From Pseudopithomyces maydicus (lineage: Eukaryota > Ascomycota > Dothideomycetes > Pleosporales > Didymosphaeriaceae): a DNA stretch of 64,000 nucleotides. Below, piece after piece: positions 43,885 through 54,720 of the stretch; the stretch's first letter is position 1, and each line of letters begins with the position of its first letter. The notes under the pieces are model-generated. The model made no database searches. It worked only from the letters and a program-made list of their open reading frames with translations, and was not told the DNA's origin. The translations under genes and the position numbers were made by a program. Where the stretch lies: contig JANTUC010000006.1 in the NCBI GenBank assembly GCA_026873275.1, forward strand, positions 1,178,001 through 1,242,000. The letters are read 5' to 3'.

Positions 43885-46491
43885 ATGGCTGACGTCAAGA
43901 AAGAGACCGACGGCCCGCAGCCCGATTCCCGCGATGCCTTCGACCCGACCCTGCTGCCCGACTTCGACAACGACTTTGTGCACGCCGACGACTTCTCCGA
44001 GTTCGCCCAAGCCCTGCTGGCCCCCGAGACGTCGCCGTCGACCGAGGATCTCAGCGCCCCGCAGCCCCAAGAGCCCAAGTTCATCACCGCCCTGAATGAC
44101 TGGAGGCCGGTGCACCAGCGCGTCAAGCGGCGCAAGAAGAGCAAGAAGCCACCGCGCAGGGGCAAGGACGAGACACGTGAGGGCATCTTCTACGAGGTCC
44201 TCAAGTACCCGCTGCTGATCCTCGTCTTTGGCTGGCTTGCGTTCCTCACCCTCGCATACGTCCTGACCCGCTTCTACATCTACGCCTACGAACGCTCCGT
44301 GACATGGCGCGGTCGCCGCCAGCAATTGAGGGCCCGTCTGCAGGACGCAGCCTCGTACGAGGACTGGATCGCGGGCGCCAAGGACCTGGACGCATATCTG
44401 GGCAACCACGCCTGGAAAGAGAGGCCTGACTATGCCTACTACGATAGCAAGACAATCCACAGAGCACATCGCCAGATGGTGGTGCTGCGCCGTAAGGCAG
44501 AAGCCCAGCAGGACCAGCAAGACCAACAGAGGACGGCTGAGGAGCTGCGGACGCTACTTGAGGCTTGCATCAAGAACAACTTCGCTGGCTTCGAGAATCC
44601 CCGCCTGTACAGCGAAACCTACTACGGCTCCAAGAATCTGCTCCAAGACTTCATCGATGAGTCGGAGCGGTCGTTGCAATTTTTGTTGAACTCACCCTAC
44701 CTCTCTTCCGAGAGCAAACGGGCCATGTTCAAGCATTTGAGCACAAATTTTGGTCGCACCGCTTTGTGCCTCTCTGGGGGCGCTACTTTTGCCTACTATC
44801 ATTTCGGTGTGGTAAAGGCTCTTTTGGACGCTGCCCTCATGCCAGAGGTTATTACAGGAACCTCGGGAGGCGCACTGGTAGCTGCTCTGGTAGGTACCAG
44901 GACCGACGATGAACTGAAGAAGCTGCTGGTTCCTGCCCTGGCACATCGCATCACTGCCTGTCACGATAGCTTCTGGGTCTGGTTCAGAAGATGGCGTCAA
45001 ACAGGTGCGAGATTCGACAGCGTGGACTGGGCGAAACGATGTGCGTGGTTTACTAGAGGGAGCATGACGTTCAAAGAGGCCTACCAGAGGACCGGACGCA
45101 TCCTCAATGTCTCTTGTGTTCCATCTGACCCTCACTCGCCGACAATTCTGGCAAACTATCTCACCGCCCCCGATTGCGTCATCTGGTCCGCCGTCCTTGC
45201 GTCCGCCGCTGTCCCCGGCATTCTCAACCCCGTAGTTTTGATGAAGAAGAACAAGGATGGCACACTCTCCCCATATTCATTCGGTCACAAATGGAAGGAC
45301 GGCAGTCTTCGCACTGATATTCCCCTGAAAGCCCTCAACCTCCACTTTAATGTCCGCTTCTCTATCGTCTCTCAGGTCAACCCACACATAAACATTTTCT
45401 TCTTCTCGTCCCGTGGCACTGTGGGTCGTCCTGTAACCCACCGGCGAGGACGCGGCTGGAGAGGAGGGTTCATCGGGTCCGCCCTCGAACAATACATCAA
45501 GCTCGATCTGAACAAGTGGCTGAAAGTGCTACGACACTTGGAATTACTACCGCGACCGCTTGGCCAGGATTGGAGCGAAATATGGCTTCAACGCTTCAGC
45601 GGTACCATCACCATCTGGCCGAAAACCCTCCTTTCCGACTTCAGGTACATCTTAACAGATCCAACCCCTGAGCGCCTGGCGCGTATGATAAGAGTTGGAC
45701 AACTGTGCACATACCCAAAACTCAAGTTTGTTGCTAATCGCGCAAAGCTGGAGCATGTAATACAACAAGGAAGGAGGCAGTTTAGACCGCGGGGTGGACA
45801 TGATGGGGGTTTCGTGTCCGTGCTATCAGAGGACGATCTTCAATCGCTACTCAAGCGTTCCAAGAATGAGGGCGAGAACGACGCTCCGTACCCACTATCT
45901 GGTTCCGAATCGTCATCGTCAGCCGGACCCTCGCGACCCGGAACACCGATCGATCTCCCCTTGGGCTTCTCCTTCTCTAGAAAAGAAAAGAAACCGCCCG
46001 TAAATATCACTACAGACCCGCCCGCGGAACCACAAAGCGATGCACCAGGGAGTCCGAGCCTGAGCAAACGCTTCTCAGGCTGGTTTTCCTCTTTCTCTCC
46101 TCGCGACGCCAGTGCTCCTGCCTCAAGTTCACTTCCCCGCCGCCGTCCTGGGAAACAGGGATCTAGCTCCCCACCTGCCCCCTCACCTCACGCCAACCTT
46201 CGACCAAACTCCATGATTGAGCTGCGCCCCCCGCCGAGCCAAGTTATTTCGGGCTCGGGCTCCATGTCGCCGAACAGGTCTGGGAACCTGTTCAAGGAGC
46301 TCAGGAGACAGAGTCGAGTCTTCGTGGATGATGAGTTCGATGATGGCGAGGCACTGGCTGGTTTTGGTGATGCAGGCAAGAGGTACGACGCAGATGATGG
46401 TGATCATCCAGATGCGGAAGAATATGTAGCTGACGGAGATGACGAGGACGAGGGACAACATGTAGGTGAAGTGCAGAGCGTTTTAATTTGA
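43885..46491 (+). CDS. Patatin-domain triacylglycerol lipase (Tgl3/4/5-like)
   Basis: This intronless frame encodes 868 residues from the ATG at 43885 (MADVKKETDGPQPDSRDAFD). Near residues 108-135 is a hydrophobic anchor KYPLLILVFGWLAFLTLAYV. The patatin domain shows the oxyanion loop LCLSGGATFAYYHFGVVKAL, nucleophile GTSGG (Ser about residue 327) and the DG motif WKDGSLRTDIP (Asp about residue 472), together forming the Ser-Asp dyad. The C-terminal 300 residues are disordered and Ser/Pro-rich, ending in a very acidic stretch (DADDGDHPDAEEYVADGDDE). Yeast relatives hydrolyse triacylglycerol on lipid droplets, and some also have lysophospholipid acyltransferase activity. Lipid-droplet location is inferred from the family. 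Confidence 0.93.
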   Translation: MADVKKETDGPQPDSRDAFDPTLLPDFDNDFVHADDFSEFAQALLAPETSPSTEDLSAPQPQEPKFITALNDWRPVHQRVKRRKKSKKPPRRGKDETREGIFYEVLKYPLLILVFGWLAFLTLAYVLTRFYIYAYERSVTWRGRRQQLRARLQDAASYEDWIAGAKDLDAYLGNHAWKERPDYAYYDSKTIHRAHRQMVVLRRKAEAQQDQQDQQRTAEELRTLLEACIKNNFAGFENPRLYSETYYGSKNLLQDFIDESERSLQFLLNSPYLSSESKRAMFKHLSTNFGRTALCLSGGATFAYYHFGVVKALLDAALMPEVITGTSGGALVAALVGTRTDDELKKLLVPALAHRITACHDSFWVWFRRWRQTGARFDSVDWAKRCAWFTRGSMTFKEAYQRTGRILNVSCVPSDPHSPTILANYLTAPDCVIWSAVLASAAVPGILNPVVLMKKNKDGTLSPYSFGHKWKDGSLRTDIPLKALNLHFNVRFSIVSQVNPHINIFFFSSRGTVGRPVTHRRGRGWRGGFIGSALEQYIKLDLNKWLKVLRHLELLPRPLGQDWSEIWLQRFSGTITIWPKTLLSDFRYILTDPTPERLARMIRVGQLCTYPKLKFVANRAKLEHVIQQGRRQFRPRGGHDGGFVSVLSEDDLQSLLKRSKNEGENDAPYPLSGSESSSSAGPSRPGTPIDLPLGFSFSRKEKKPPVNITTDPPAEPQSDAPGSPSLSKRFSGWFSSFSPRDASAPASSSLPRRRPGKQGSSSPPAPSPHANLRPNSMIELRPPPSQVISGSGSMSPNRSGNLFKELRRQSRVFVDDEFDDGEALAGFGDAGKRYDADDGDHPDAEEYVADGDDEDEGQHVGEVQSVLI

Positions 46492-46783
46492 GAGGCAGCC
46501 GGTGGGAAGATGATTCTTGTATTATACTGTTATTGGTTTGTTTGGTTAGCGATTATACAGTCGAATTGCATAGCATAGCATGATCGAATAGAATTCAATC
46601 ACAATTTACACAAAAATCCAAAGCCTCGTGAAATTCTTCTGGGTATCTAGCTATATTGAAACATCGTCACATACGCCGTTTCGTCATTCGTTACTAATTG
46701 CGGCTCATTTCGAACCTATGCCTATTTCATTAAATCGTATGCCCGTTATCGCTCGTGCATTTCAGCGTTGAGGAGGGCGATGC

Positions 46784-48513
46784 TCAACCCGACATACGTT
46801 CGTTGTACTGCTGGAGCGAAGCCAAAAAGCCACTTTCAAATTCATCTTCCGGACTCTCCACGCCTGGAAAACTAGCCAGGTCCACGTCCATATCAAACAT
46901 GTTCATATCCATCGGCACTGGTTGCAGCATCTCATTCGCCTTGGCGTTATCGCCTCGCATGTCTGTATCCATGGCCTGCTCACCAAAATACGGCAAAGGC
47001 GTATGCGGCAAACTGGGATCTGCCGATCCGGTCATAGACATGGGATCGAAATCATCCAGCCCACCGATCCAGAATTGTCCGCCATTCGTAGCGTCACGTT
47101 CCAGGAAATCAGCTTCAACATCGGTATCCAGATAACTGTGGACAGCGACCATGTGGCGCTTGAGATCGCGATCTCTAGCGAAGCGATGAGGGCAGCCTTC
47201 GGCCAAGCATACGATAGGTCGGCCCTCCTCATAGCCGACACCAGTGAGCATAGAAAGGGGAGTCGGATCTGGGATGAGCCGTTTTCGAGCCTTTGCTGCC
47301 TTTCTGGTATCCTTGCGATTAGGAAGGCCGAGATGATGCGTGCGGATGTGCTGTTCCAGTGCTGCTTTGCTCTTGACTTGTTTGCCGCATGCATTCTCTC
47401 CGTTCCAAGCACTCAAATCAGAGTGCTTAGACAGCTGCATAGCATTGGCGGTGCAGGCGAAGCGGTACTGGCTTTCGTGCACCTGGATGACGTGCGCATT
47501 CAGGTTGCCTCTCCTGTTGAAGATTTTACCGCAATCCGGGTATGGACACGGGAACAGCTCCTGGTCGCTTGGGCTTGCGTGCAATGCTCGGAAGTGGCTA
47601 TCCAAGGTTGATTTGTTCTTGAACACCTGGCCGCAATCAGAGCAAGTGGGCGGGTGGACCTCTTTATCGTGTGCCTTGAGTTCGGTGGCAGTAGCAAAAG
47701 ACAATGGTTCTCCAACCATGGCTTCACCAGTGGGGCCCCGGTTGAGTTCGCTCTCGATGCCAGGCGCGGGGCAAAGCATACAAAAATATCGGTTCTCTTC
47801 CCTTTCTCCATGCGAAAAAGTCATGTGTCTTCGCAGACTGTTCTCTGTCTGGTAGCCACGCGAACACTTCACTCCCGAAGGATCGACAAAGGTGCACGGG
47901 TACGCCTTGGTCTCCATATGTACCGTCTTGACATGAGCATCGAGCGTCTCTTGTTTCCGAAAAGCCTCGTTGCATGGCGGGTAGGCGTTGCAGTAGAACT
48001 TGGACTGGTGCACCTCCTTGTGCCGTTGTAGCCTGCCGTTGGATGTAAAGGTCTTGCCGCACCCTTGCCAGTCGCATACGTGGTTCCGCTCGGGCTCGGC
48101 GTGATGATGGGCTAGGTGGCGTTGGAGATGGTCTTTTCGAGGGAATGTCTTGTCGCAGCCCTGGTGGTCGCATGCAAAAGGTCTCTCCTTGGTGTGGGTG
48201 CGCAGGTGGGACTCGAGGCGGCAGGGACGATTGAAGCGTTGGCCGCAGCCGGCGAAATCGCAGACGTAGTTCCACGATCTGCGCGCCTCGCTGTCGGCTC
48301 GCTTCATGCCTTTGTCGGTGTAGTGGACCTTGCGGTCGTCGTCATAGTTGGCGTCGGCGGGTGCGTCTACCATGGCGTCTGCGTGCATGGCGTCAGTTAG
48401 GTGGGCGAGGATTGTGTGGTCGGCGGCGCAAATTGATTACCTGTGCAAGGCCTCTTCGTCATGCTCTGCAGCGGCACAAGGGCCGAAGCCGCAGCCTTGC
48501 GCTTCGTCGCCAT
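46784..48513 (-). CDS. Transcription factor IIIA (multi-C2H2 zinc finger)
   Basis: Two exons (48513-48441 and 48378-46784) joined at PCT-DAMVDAP give 555 residues. At least nine C2H2 or C2H2-like fingers follow the start MATKRKAAASALVPLQSMTK: YVCDFAGCGQRFNRP, FACDHQGCDKTFPRK, HVCDWQGCGKTFTSN, FYCNAYPPCNEAF, YPCTF..CSRGYQ, a divergent YFCMLC finger, PTCSDCGQVFKNK, FPCPYPDCGKIFNRR, a long ENACGKQV finger and IVCLAEGCPHRFARD. The number, the TGEKP-less linkers and the acidic/Met-rich C-terminal tail match fungal TFIIIA, which binds the 5S rRNA gene and 5S RNA for Pol III. A generic C2H2 regulator is the alternative. It shares a promoter with RPB6. Confidence 0.8.
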
Positions 48514-48757
48514 TGCGGACGTGGGAAGACGTTTGGCGTGATGAGCGGCTGGTCCTGCGGCAGCGGCCAAAATTCAGTGGAGAAGGTTGCAAGGCGATCT
48601 TCCCAAAATTTTAGGTCCGTGCTTCCGCGAATCTTTGTTCAACGCGCCAGCGCCTTCACCCTCGCGCCCGACTGCTGCCTCGCTCTTGTGTCTCAGCCCG
48701 CCGGTGTCCCTTTGCTTTCCGCTGCACGCCCGCGCATACACGCCCATAACTGCAACC
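48514..48757. promoter_or_regulatory. Bidirectional promoter, TFIIIA and RPB6
   Basis: The two start codons are 244 bases apart on opposite strands. The sequence is GC-rich with CT-rich stretches near the RPB6 start. I saw no TATA box. Confidence 0.6.
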
Positions 48758-49358
48758 ATGTCTGACTACGGAGGCGACGACGGCTACGACGCGGGCGGCT
48801 ACAACGAGTACGACGCTTCCTCTGGATCCGCATGAAGAACAATAGAGCTGACCCGCTTGCTTCTTTAGTGACGTCGATGTCTACGACGAGGAGGCGGAGC
48901 CCGATCTCTACGATGACGACGGTGCAGATGGCGAGGGCCAGCAGGAGGACCCAGAGACCATCAACGACAACGCAGACAACATTGTCGAAAGCGGAGACCC
49001 CAGCGCCGCTGCCGCCGCCAAGTCCTCGACCAAGAATACGGTCGCAGCAGAGAAGTCCAAGAAGGTGCCCAACGACCAGCGTTCGACGACTCCATACATG
49101 ACCAAGTACGAGAAGGCGCGCATATTAGGAACCAGGGCGCTACAGATCAGCGGTAACGCACCTGTCCTGATTGATGTCGAGGGCATGACGGACCCTCTCG
49201 AAATCGCCCAGAAGGAGCTGCGGGAGAAGAAGATCCCCCTGGTTGTGCGCCGCTATCTCCCCGATGGATTGTAGGTCGTTGCAGCCTGTTGCCCCAGAGT
49301 CGCACACTAACATGTCCACAGCTACGAGGACTGGACCTGTGAGGAGCTTTTGACATAG
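48758..49358 (+). CDS. RPB6: Shared RNA polymerase I/II/III subunit RPB6 (ABC23)
   Basis: Three exons (48758-48807, 48869-49270, 49322-49358) give 162 residues. The first junction uses donor GTACGA and restores YNDDVDVYDEEAEPD; the last joins DGFYEDWTCEELLT. The N-terminal third is acidic and disordered. The conserved core is TPYMTKYEKARILGTRALQI, then SGNAPVLIDVEGMTDPLEIA and QKELREKKIPLVVRRYLPDG. Rpb6 stabilises the clamp and the Rpb1 subunit and is common to all three nuclear polymerases. Length and all core blocks are normal. Confidence 0.96.
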
Positions 49359-49778
49359 AGCGTGTGCTGGATGCCTGTGTGATTGGATTTATATCTGTGC
49401 GCCGGAGGAGATGGGCATGTAGGCGGGCGTGATTAGCATTTGCGGAGTTTCTGGGGAGGAAAGATGGAAATTGCTCGGCGAATGGCGTAACAGCGATCAT
49501 TATCACATACCCTCCCGAATCAAGACCGAATTTACACGTTTCTTGGGTGACAGGAGCGGATCCGGTTGCTGTGAGCTATGGAATACTTGACCCGTTTCAG
49601 CCATGGTGGTGGGGCTCCAGCAGAGGGGAAGCATGCCCCGCAGCATGGCAATTGGAGCTCTCAACGTCACAGAGCAAACAAAACCAGAGCCGCTGCCCCA
49701 AGTCGCACGTTTTCCCTTCAACAACACGCCCTTGCCGCCATAACGTATCTCTCACGTGTACTTCGCTCAGCTTCCGCC
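49359..49778. other. Short intergenic region
   Basis: RPB6 3' flank and promoter of the following esterase. Nothing else is seen. Confidence 0.5.
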
Positions 49779-50819
49779 ATGTCTTTTGAGACGACTGCGA
49801 CAATTGCCTCCTTCGGGGGCAAGCTTCTAAAGCTCTCTCATCAGTCTTCAAGCACAAACACAGAAATGAAACTTAATCTTTACCTTCCTCCACAAGCTTC
49901 AAAGTCTGGCGCAAAAGTACCCGTCCTGTTCTATCTTTCCGGTTTGACATGCACGGGTGACAATTGCTCAGAGAAGGGCTTCTTCCAGCACGGTGCCAGC
50001 CAGAAGGGCATTGCAGTGGTCTATCCAGACACCAGCCCACGTATGTTGGGTAGGTTCCAAGTGTTGATTTCCATCATCTAATCTATCTTGATAGGAGGCC
50101 TGAAAATCGAGGGTGAGGATGATGCGTACGATTTTGGCTCCGGTGCGGGTTTCTACGTGGACGCGACCAAGGAGCCATGGAACAAGGGCTACAACATGTA
50201 TTCGTACATCACCAAGGAACTCCCAGAAGCTCTGTTCGCACATTTCAAGGAACTCGACGGCAACCGAATTAGTATCACTGGCCACAGCATGGGCGGCCAT
50301 GGAGCCCTGACACTGGTATATTCGCCTCCAGGGCCCCGATGATAGCGTGTCATCAGACTGACAAGAGACAGTTCTTGAAAAATCCTGGAATGTACAAGTC
50401 CGTTTCCGCGTTCGCACCTATCGCGAACCCAATCAATGCCCCGTGGGGACAGAAAGCGTTCAAAGGCTACTTCGGCGAGGATCAACAGCAGAAATGGAAA
50501 GAGCACGATGCTACCGAGCTTGTCAAAGAGTGGAAGGGACCGTTGGAAATGCTCATCGATGTGGTAGGTTGGCTCATCCATGACTTTCTCCTCACCTAGC
50601 GGCTTGAAGATGGCATCTAACAGCGAGCAGGGCACGGGCGACAACTTTTACAAGCAAAAGCAACTTCTTCCCGAGAACTTCATTGAAGCGGCAAAGCAAT
50701 CGGGCAACGACAAGGGCATCGACCTTAGGATGCAGCCCGACTATGACCACAGCTACTACTTTATGGCCTCCTTTGCAGATGACCACGTAGCATACCACGC
50801 GAAGCATCTGGGTGTCTAG
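49779..50819 (+). CDS. S-formylglutathione hydrolase (esterase D)
   Basis: Four exons (49779-50040, 50095-50315, 50372-50563, 50631-50819) give 287 residues. The alpha/beta hydrolase starts MSFETTATIASFGGKLLKLS and contains the family block FYLSGLTCTGDNCSEKGFFQ. The nucleophile elbow is GHSMGGHGAL, the acid region MQPDYDHSYYFMASFADDH supplies Asp and His, and the signature FAPIANPINAPWGQKAF precedes them. The enzyme hydrolyses S-formylglutathione to formate and glutathione in formaldehyde detoxification, in the cytosol. All four introns are short, and the last has a CTAACAG-type branch region. The length is the usual 280-300 residues. Confidence 0.96.
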
Positions 50820-51527
50820 TGGGTGATACAGTTCGTTTGGCGTGCTGCAGGTTAACCGCCACAGAAGCGATTCGGGCGTGAGGAGCAAGTTGTAAGACAT
50901 TTGTGTGTAGTAGAGGACACTCGACTCCCACATTAGCGTGGGCAGACTTGAGTAGGTAGTAGAGATGCAGGCTTCGGGCACTTCCCGTGTTCTGTTAATA
51001 TCGTGCCTCTTCGCATAGGCGCATGGGAGATGCCAGTCATATAGAGAAAACGGCATATACTACATTTGCGATGCGACATTCCTAGCGAGCTGTTGTGAGA
51101 TGCCAGTTCGGCACTTTGCGTTGGTAAATTCAATTGGCACGTGCCCACCGCAAATGCTCGGGTCCCACCCTCCAAATCCAAGCCCACACAGCTGATTCAT
51201 TGATGCATAACCCTACAAACGTCACGCGAACAAAGGCCTCGGGGTGATCTCTGCTCCCGGCATCGGACAAACGCAATTCCTACCTGTCGACCACCGGCGA
51301 CTGCCCAGGACCAAATCATTTCACCCCACCACGACTGCCTGCTGCCCCGCCTCCCGCCCTGACCGCCCAAAACAATCGTACAATGATCGCAGAGCTTTCG
51401 CCAATGGCCCGGTAGCTTCGCAGAGATTACATCACACCACTTTTTTTGGCTGTTGCATCTGTGCACAACTAAGAAGACCGGCTGAAATAATAACAAGAGC
51501 AACTCGCGCCGGGGACGGTGGTGGAAA
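50820..51527. other. Intergenic region
   Basis: About 0.7 kb of 3' flank and exportin-T promoter. No gene or structure seen. Confidence 0.5.
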
Positions 51528-54500
51528 ATGGAGGCTCAAGTGCGTGAGGCGTGCCCCGCGTGTTTACATGCTCTGACTGTGTACTCCTCCAGGTCGAAAA
51601 TGCGATCCAAATCGCCTCCGATCCCACATCGAGCCAGCAGTTACGCGGCCAGGCGATAGAATACATCAATCAGCTGCGCACTGAGGGCTCTGCATGGCAG
51701 GCCGGCCTCACCCTGTTCACGCGCGATCCCCGCCCGTCCGAGATCATTCGCCATACCTCCCTCGACCTTGTGAACAATGCCGTGCAGGAGCATCGGTTAG
51801 ACAGCCCGAGTATGACCTATATCAAGGACACGCTCATGAACTACATCCGCCAAACATACACGACTGGGGCTAGGCCAACAGATACGGCCCACATACAGAA
51901 CAAGCTGATGCAGACCATCACCTATCTATTTGTAGCCTTGTACCCCTCCTCCTGGCAGTCCTTTTTCGACGATTTCCGCGCCTTGGCCGGCGACCAGACA
52001 GCCATTGGCACGGTCAACGTTTACTCTACTTTCCTTTACCTTCGCATGTTGACCCAAGTCCACGACGAGATCGCAGATGTTTTGGTGGCAAGACCCGAAG
52101 ACGAACAGAAGCGAAATGCAGATATTAAAGATTTAATCCGCCAGCGTGATGCTCAAAAGATTTCCTCGTCGTGGCAGGAGATCCTGGCAAAGTGGAGGGA
52201 GACAGATTTGGGTCTGATCGAGCTCTGTTTGAACGCAATCGGTCGATGGGTTAGCTGGATCGATATTGGTCTGGTTGTCAACGAGAACATGATCATGATA
52301 CTGCTGCAGATGGCTGGCCAACAAGTTTCGTCGTCTACGGAGAGCCCTCAGATGACTGTCCGCGACGCAGCAATTAACACCTTCTCCGAGATTGTGGGCA
52401 AGAAGATGGGTCCGGCGGACAAGGTGCAACTGATCGAGATTTTGAATCTTGGCTCTGTCGTTGGCCAGCTCATCAGCAGTCCCGCGCTTGCCGACCAGAG
52501 CACCCCTACGTACGATAACGATCTTGCCGAGACTGTTGCAAAACTGGTAAACAACATCGTCTTCGATATCGTCAGGATATTGGAGACAGATAACGTGGCC
52601 GACGACACTCGCCAACGTGCCGATGCACTTCTCCAAGTTTTCTCACCCTACTTGCTGAGGTTTTTTGCCGATCAGTATGATGAGGTCTGCTCGACCATTA
52701 TCCCTTCACTCACCGACCTCCTTACTTTCTTCCGCAAGTTGCACAAGAAAACTGGGGCACTGCCATCTCAGTACGTGGCCACACTTCCCCCGGTTCTAGA
52801 GGCAATCATTGCAAAGATGAAATATGACGAGGCGGTTTCCTGGGGTGAGGAGGGCGAGCAGACAGATGAAGCAGAATTTCAAGATTTGCGAAAACGACTC
52901 CATGTGTTACAGCAAACCATCGCAGCTATTGATGAAAACTTCTATATCGAAACTCTGAGTCGCGTAGTAAGTGATACCTTCACTCGGCTCTCTACTGGCG
53001 GCCATTCAGCAGTGGATTGGCGTGACCTAGACCTTGCTCTTTACGAGATGTACTTGTTTGGAGAAATGGCAATGCGCAATTCAGGTTTATATGCCAAGCG
53101 CGAACCATCATCGGTGGCTGCGGGCCAACTGGTGGGGATGATGAACAGTATGTTGGATGCTGGTAAGTGTAGTCCGGTATCCGTAGACTACCTAAAACTG
53201 ACTGTGCTAGACATTGTCAATCATCCCCACCCTGCCATACAGCTCCAGTATATGGAGATCTGCGTTCGTTATTACCAGTTTTTGAACAGAACCCTCACCA
53301 AATCCCCAAGGTGCTTGAGAACTTTGTTCGTCTTACCCACAACAACCACGTTAAAGTTCGTTCAAGATCATGGTACTTGTTCCTACGTCTAGTTCGGCAC
53401 TTGCGATCACAACTTGGGAATGTTTCCTATAACATCATCCAGGCCATTGGCGACCTTCTCACCATTAAAGCCGAGCTACCTGAGGATTCAGGAGACGATA
53501 TGTCATCTGACGAAGAAGACAAATCTGCGGATGCTCTTTTTGACTCGCAACTATATCTGTTTGAAGCAGTTGGATGCATTGCTTCTTCCAGCACGGTGCC
53601 GACTGAAAACAAGAAGCTCTACGCGCAGACCATCATGAGCCCACTGTTCGCTGATTTGGAACAAACGTTACCACAAGCACAGCATGGTGACGAGCGTTCG
53701 ATTCTGCAGATCCATCACATTATCATGGCTATAGGTACTCTGGCACGTGGTTTCTCAGATTGGATACCCTCCAACAATAGCGAAATCCCACAAAGCGATG
53801 TGTCAGACGAGTTCGCGAAGGCATCAGAAGCCATTCTCATTGCTTTGAAATCGCTGAATTCATCAAGCACAATCCGATATGCAGCTCGCTTTGCTTTTTC
53901 CCGGATGATAGCTGTACTGGGCTCGCGATTGCTTCAAGAAATCCCTTCTTGGATCGAAGGACTGTTATCTCTCAGCTCCACCATGGACGAAATCGCCACT
54001 TTTATGAAGGTGCTGGGTCAGATGATATATACTTTCAAGACAGAAATAGCCAGCATCCTCGATACCGTCCTCACGCCGCTGCTCCAGCGCATCTTTACTG
54101 CGTTGGCAGTGACACCGTCCGGCACAGATGACGAGATACAGCTTCAAGAGCTACGTCGGGAGTACCTCAATTTCATCATAGTGGTGTTAGGGAAAGGATT
54201 GGGGTCGGTGTTCGTGAGCGAAGCCAACCAAGCAACATTCGATACCATCATAACGTCGATCGACACGTTTGCTAGAGACACATCCGACTATCCAACGGCT
54301 CGTCTGGCCCTTACTGTGTTGATCCGCATGACATCTGTTTGGAGCGGGCCAGATAAAGTCGGACCCGGCGCCAATGCGACGCCGACGTCTACCACGACGC
54401 CGATTCCCGGCTTCGAGAACTACGTCGTCGAGCGCTTCTCACCGCTCATATGGTCCATCCCCGCTTCGGCCGGCTTCAACGCGAAAGACGCGCAGGCCAA

Positions 54501-54720
54501 ACAGCTTCTCTACGAAGCCGCCAATCTGCAAGCGGAGATTGTGAAGAAGGCGGGTGAGCCATTCGTCGAGCGGTTACGAACGGATCTCACGGGCATGGGA
54601 GTCAGCGGAGAGGTGGTAGACCAGTATCTCCACACTCTGGCGGGTGCTTTCGAGAGCGTGAAGAAAGAGAAGGAGTGGCGAACATTCTTTGCGAGGTTTG
54701 TGGACTCTGCGCGTGGGTGA
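51528..54720 (+). CDS. LOS1: tRNA exportin Los1 (exportin-T), with one apparent frameshift
   Basis: The first exon is only ATG-GAG-GCT-CAA (51528-51539). It is followed by 51593-53162 and 53211-54720, about 1030 residues. The N-terminus MEAQVENAIQIASDPTSSQQ and LDLVNNAVQEH, TYLFVALYPSSWQSFFDDF, CLNAIGRWVSWIDIGLVVNE, and AHFAFSRMIAVLG-like helical repeats are typical of the exportin-T HEAT array. The protein carries mature tRNA to the cytoplasm with Ran-GTP. Near 53279-53283 the frame slips: YYQF continues as FEQNPHQIPKVLENFVRL only if a T5 run is T6. The summed exon length (3092) is one short of a codon multiple, consistent with a single missing base. The rest is intact, so sequence error is likeliest. 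Confidence 0.94.

Noticed and set aside
43180..44526. 448-codon open frame on the minus strand
   Set aside because: It crosses QRI7 and the lipase 5' part in a wrong frame and has no domain signature.
46922..47611. 229-codon plus-strand open frame
   Set aside because: It is a shadow of the zinc-finger gene on the other strand.
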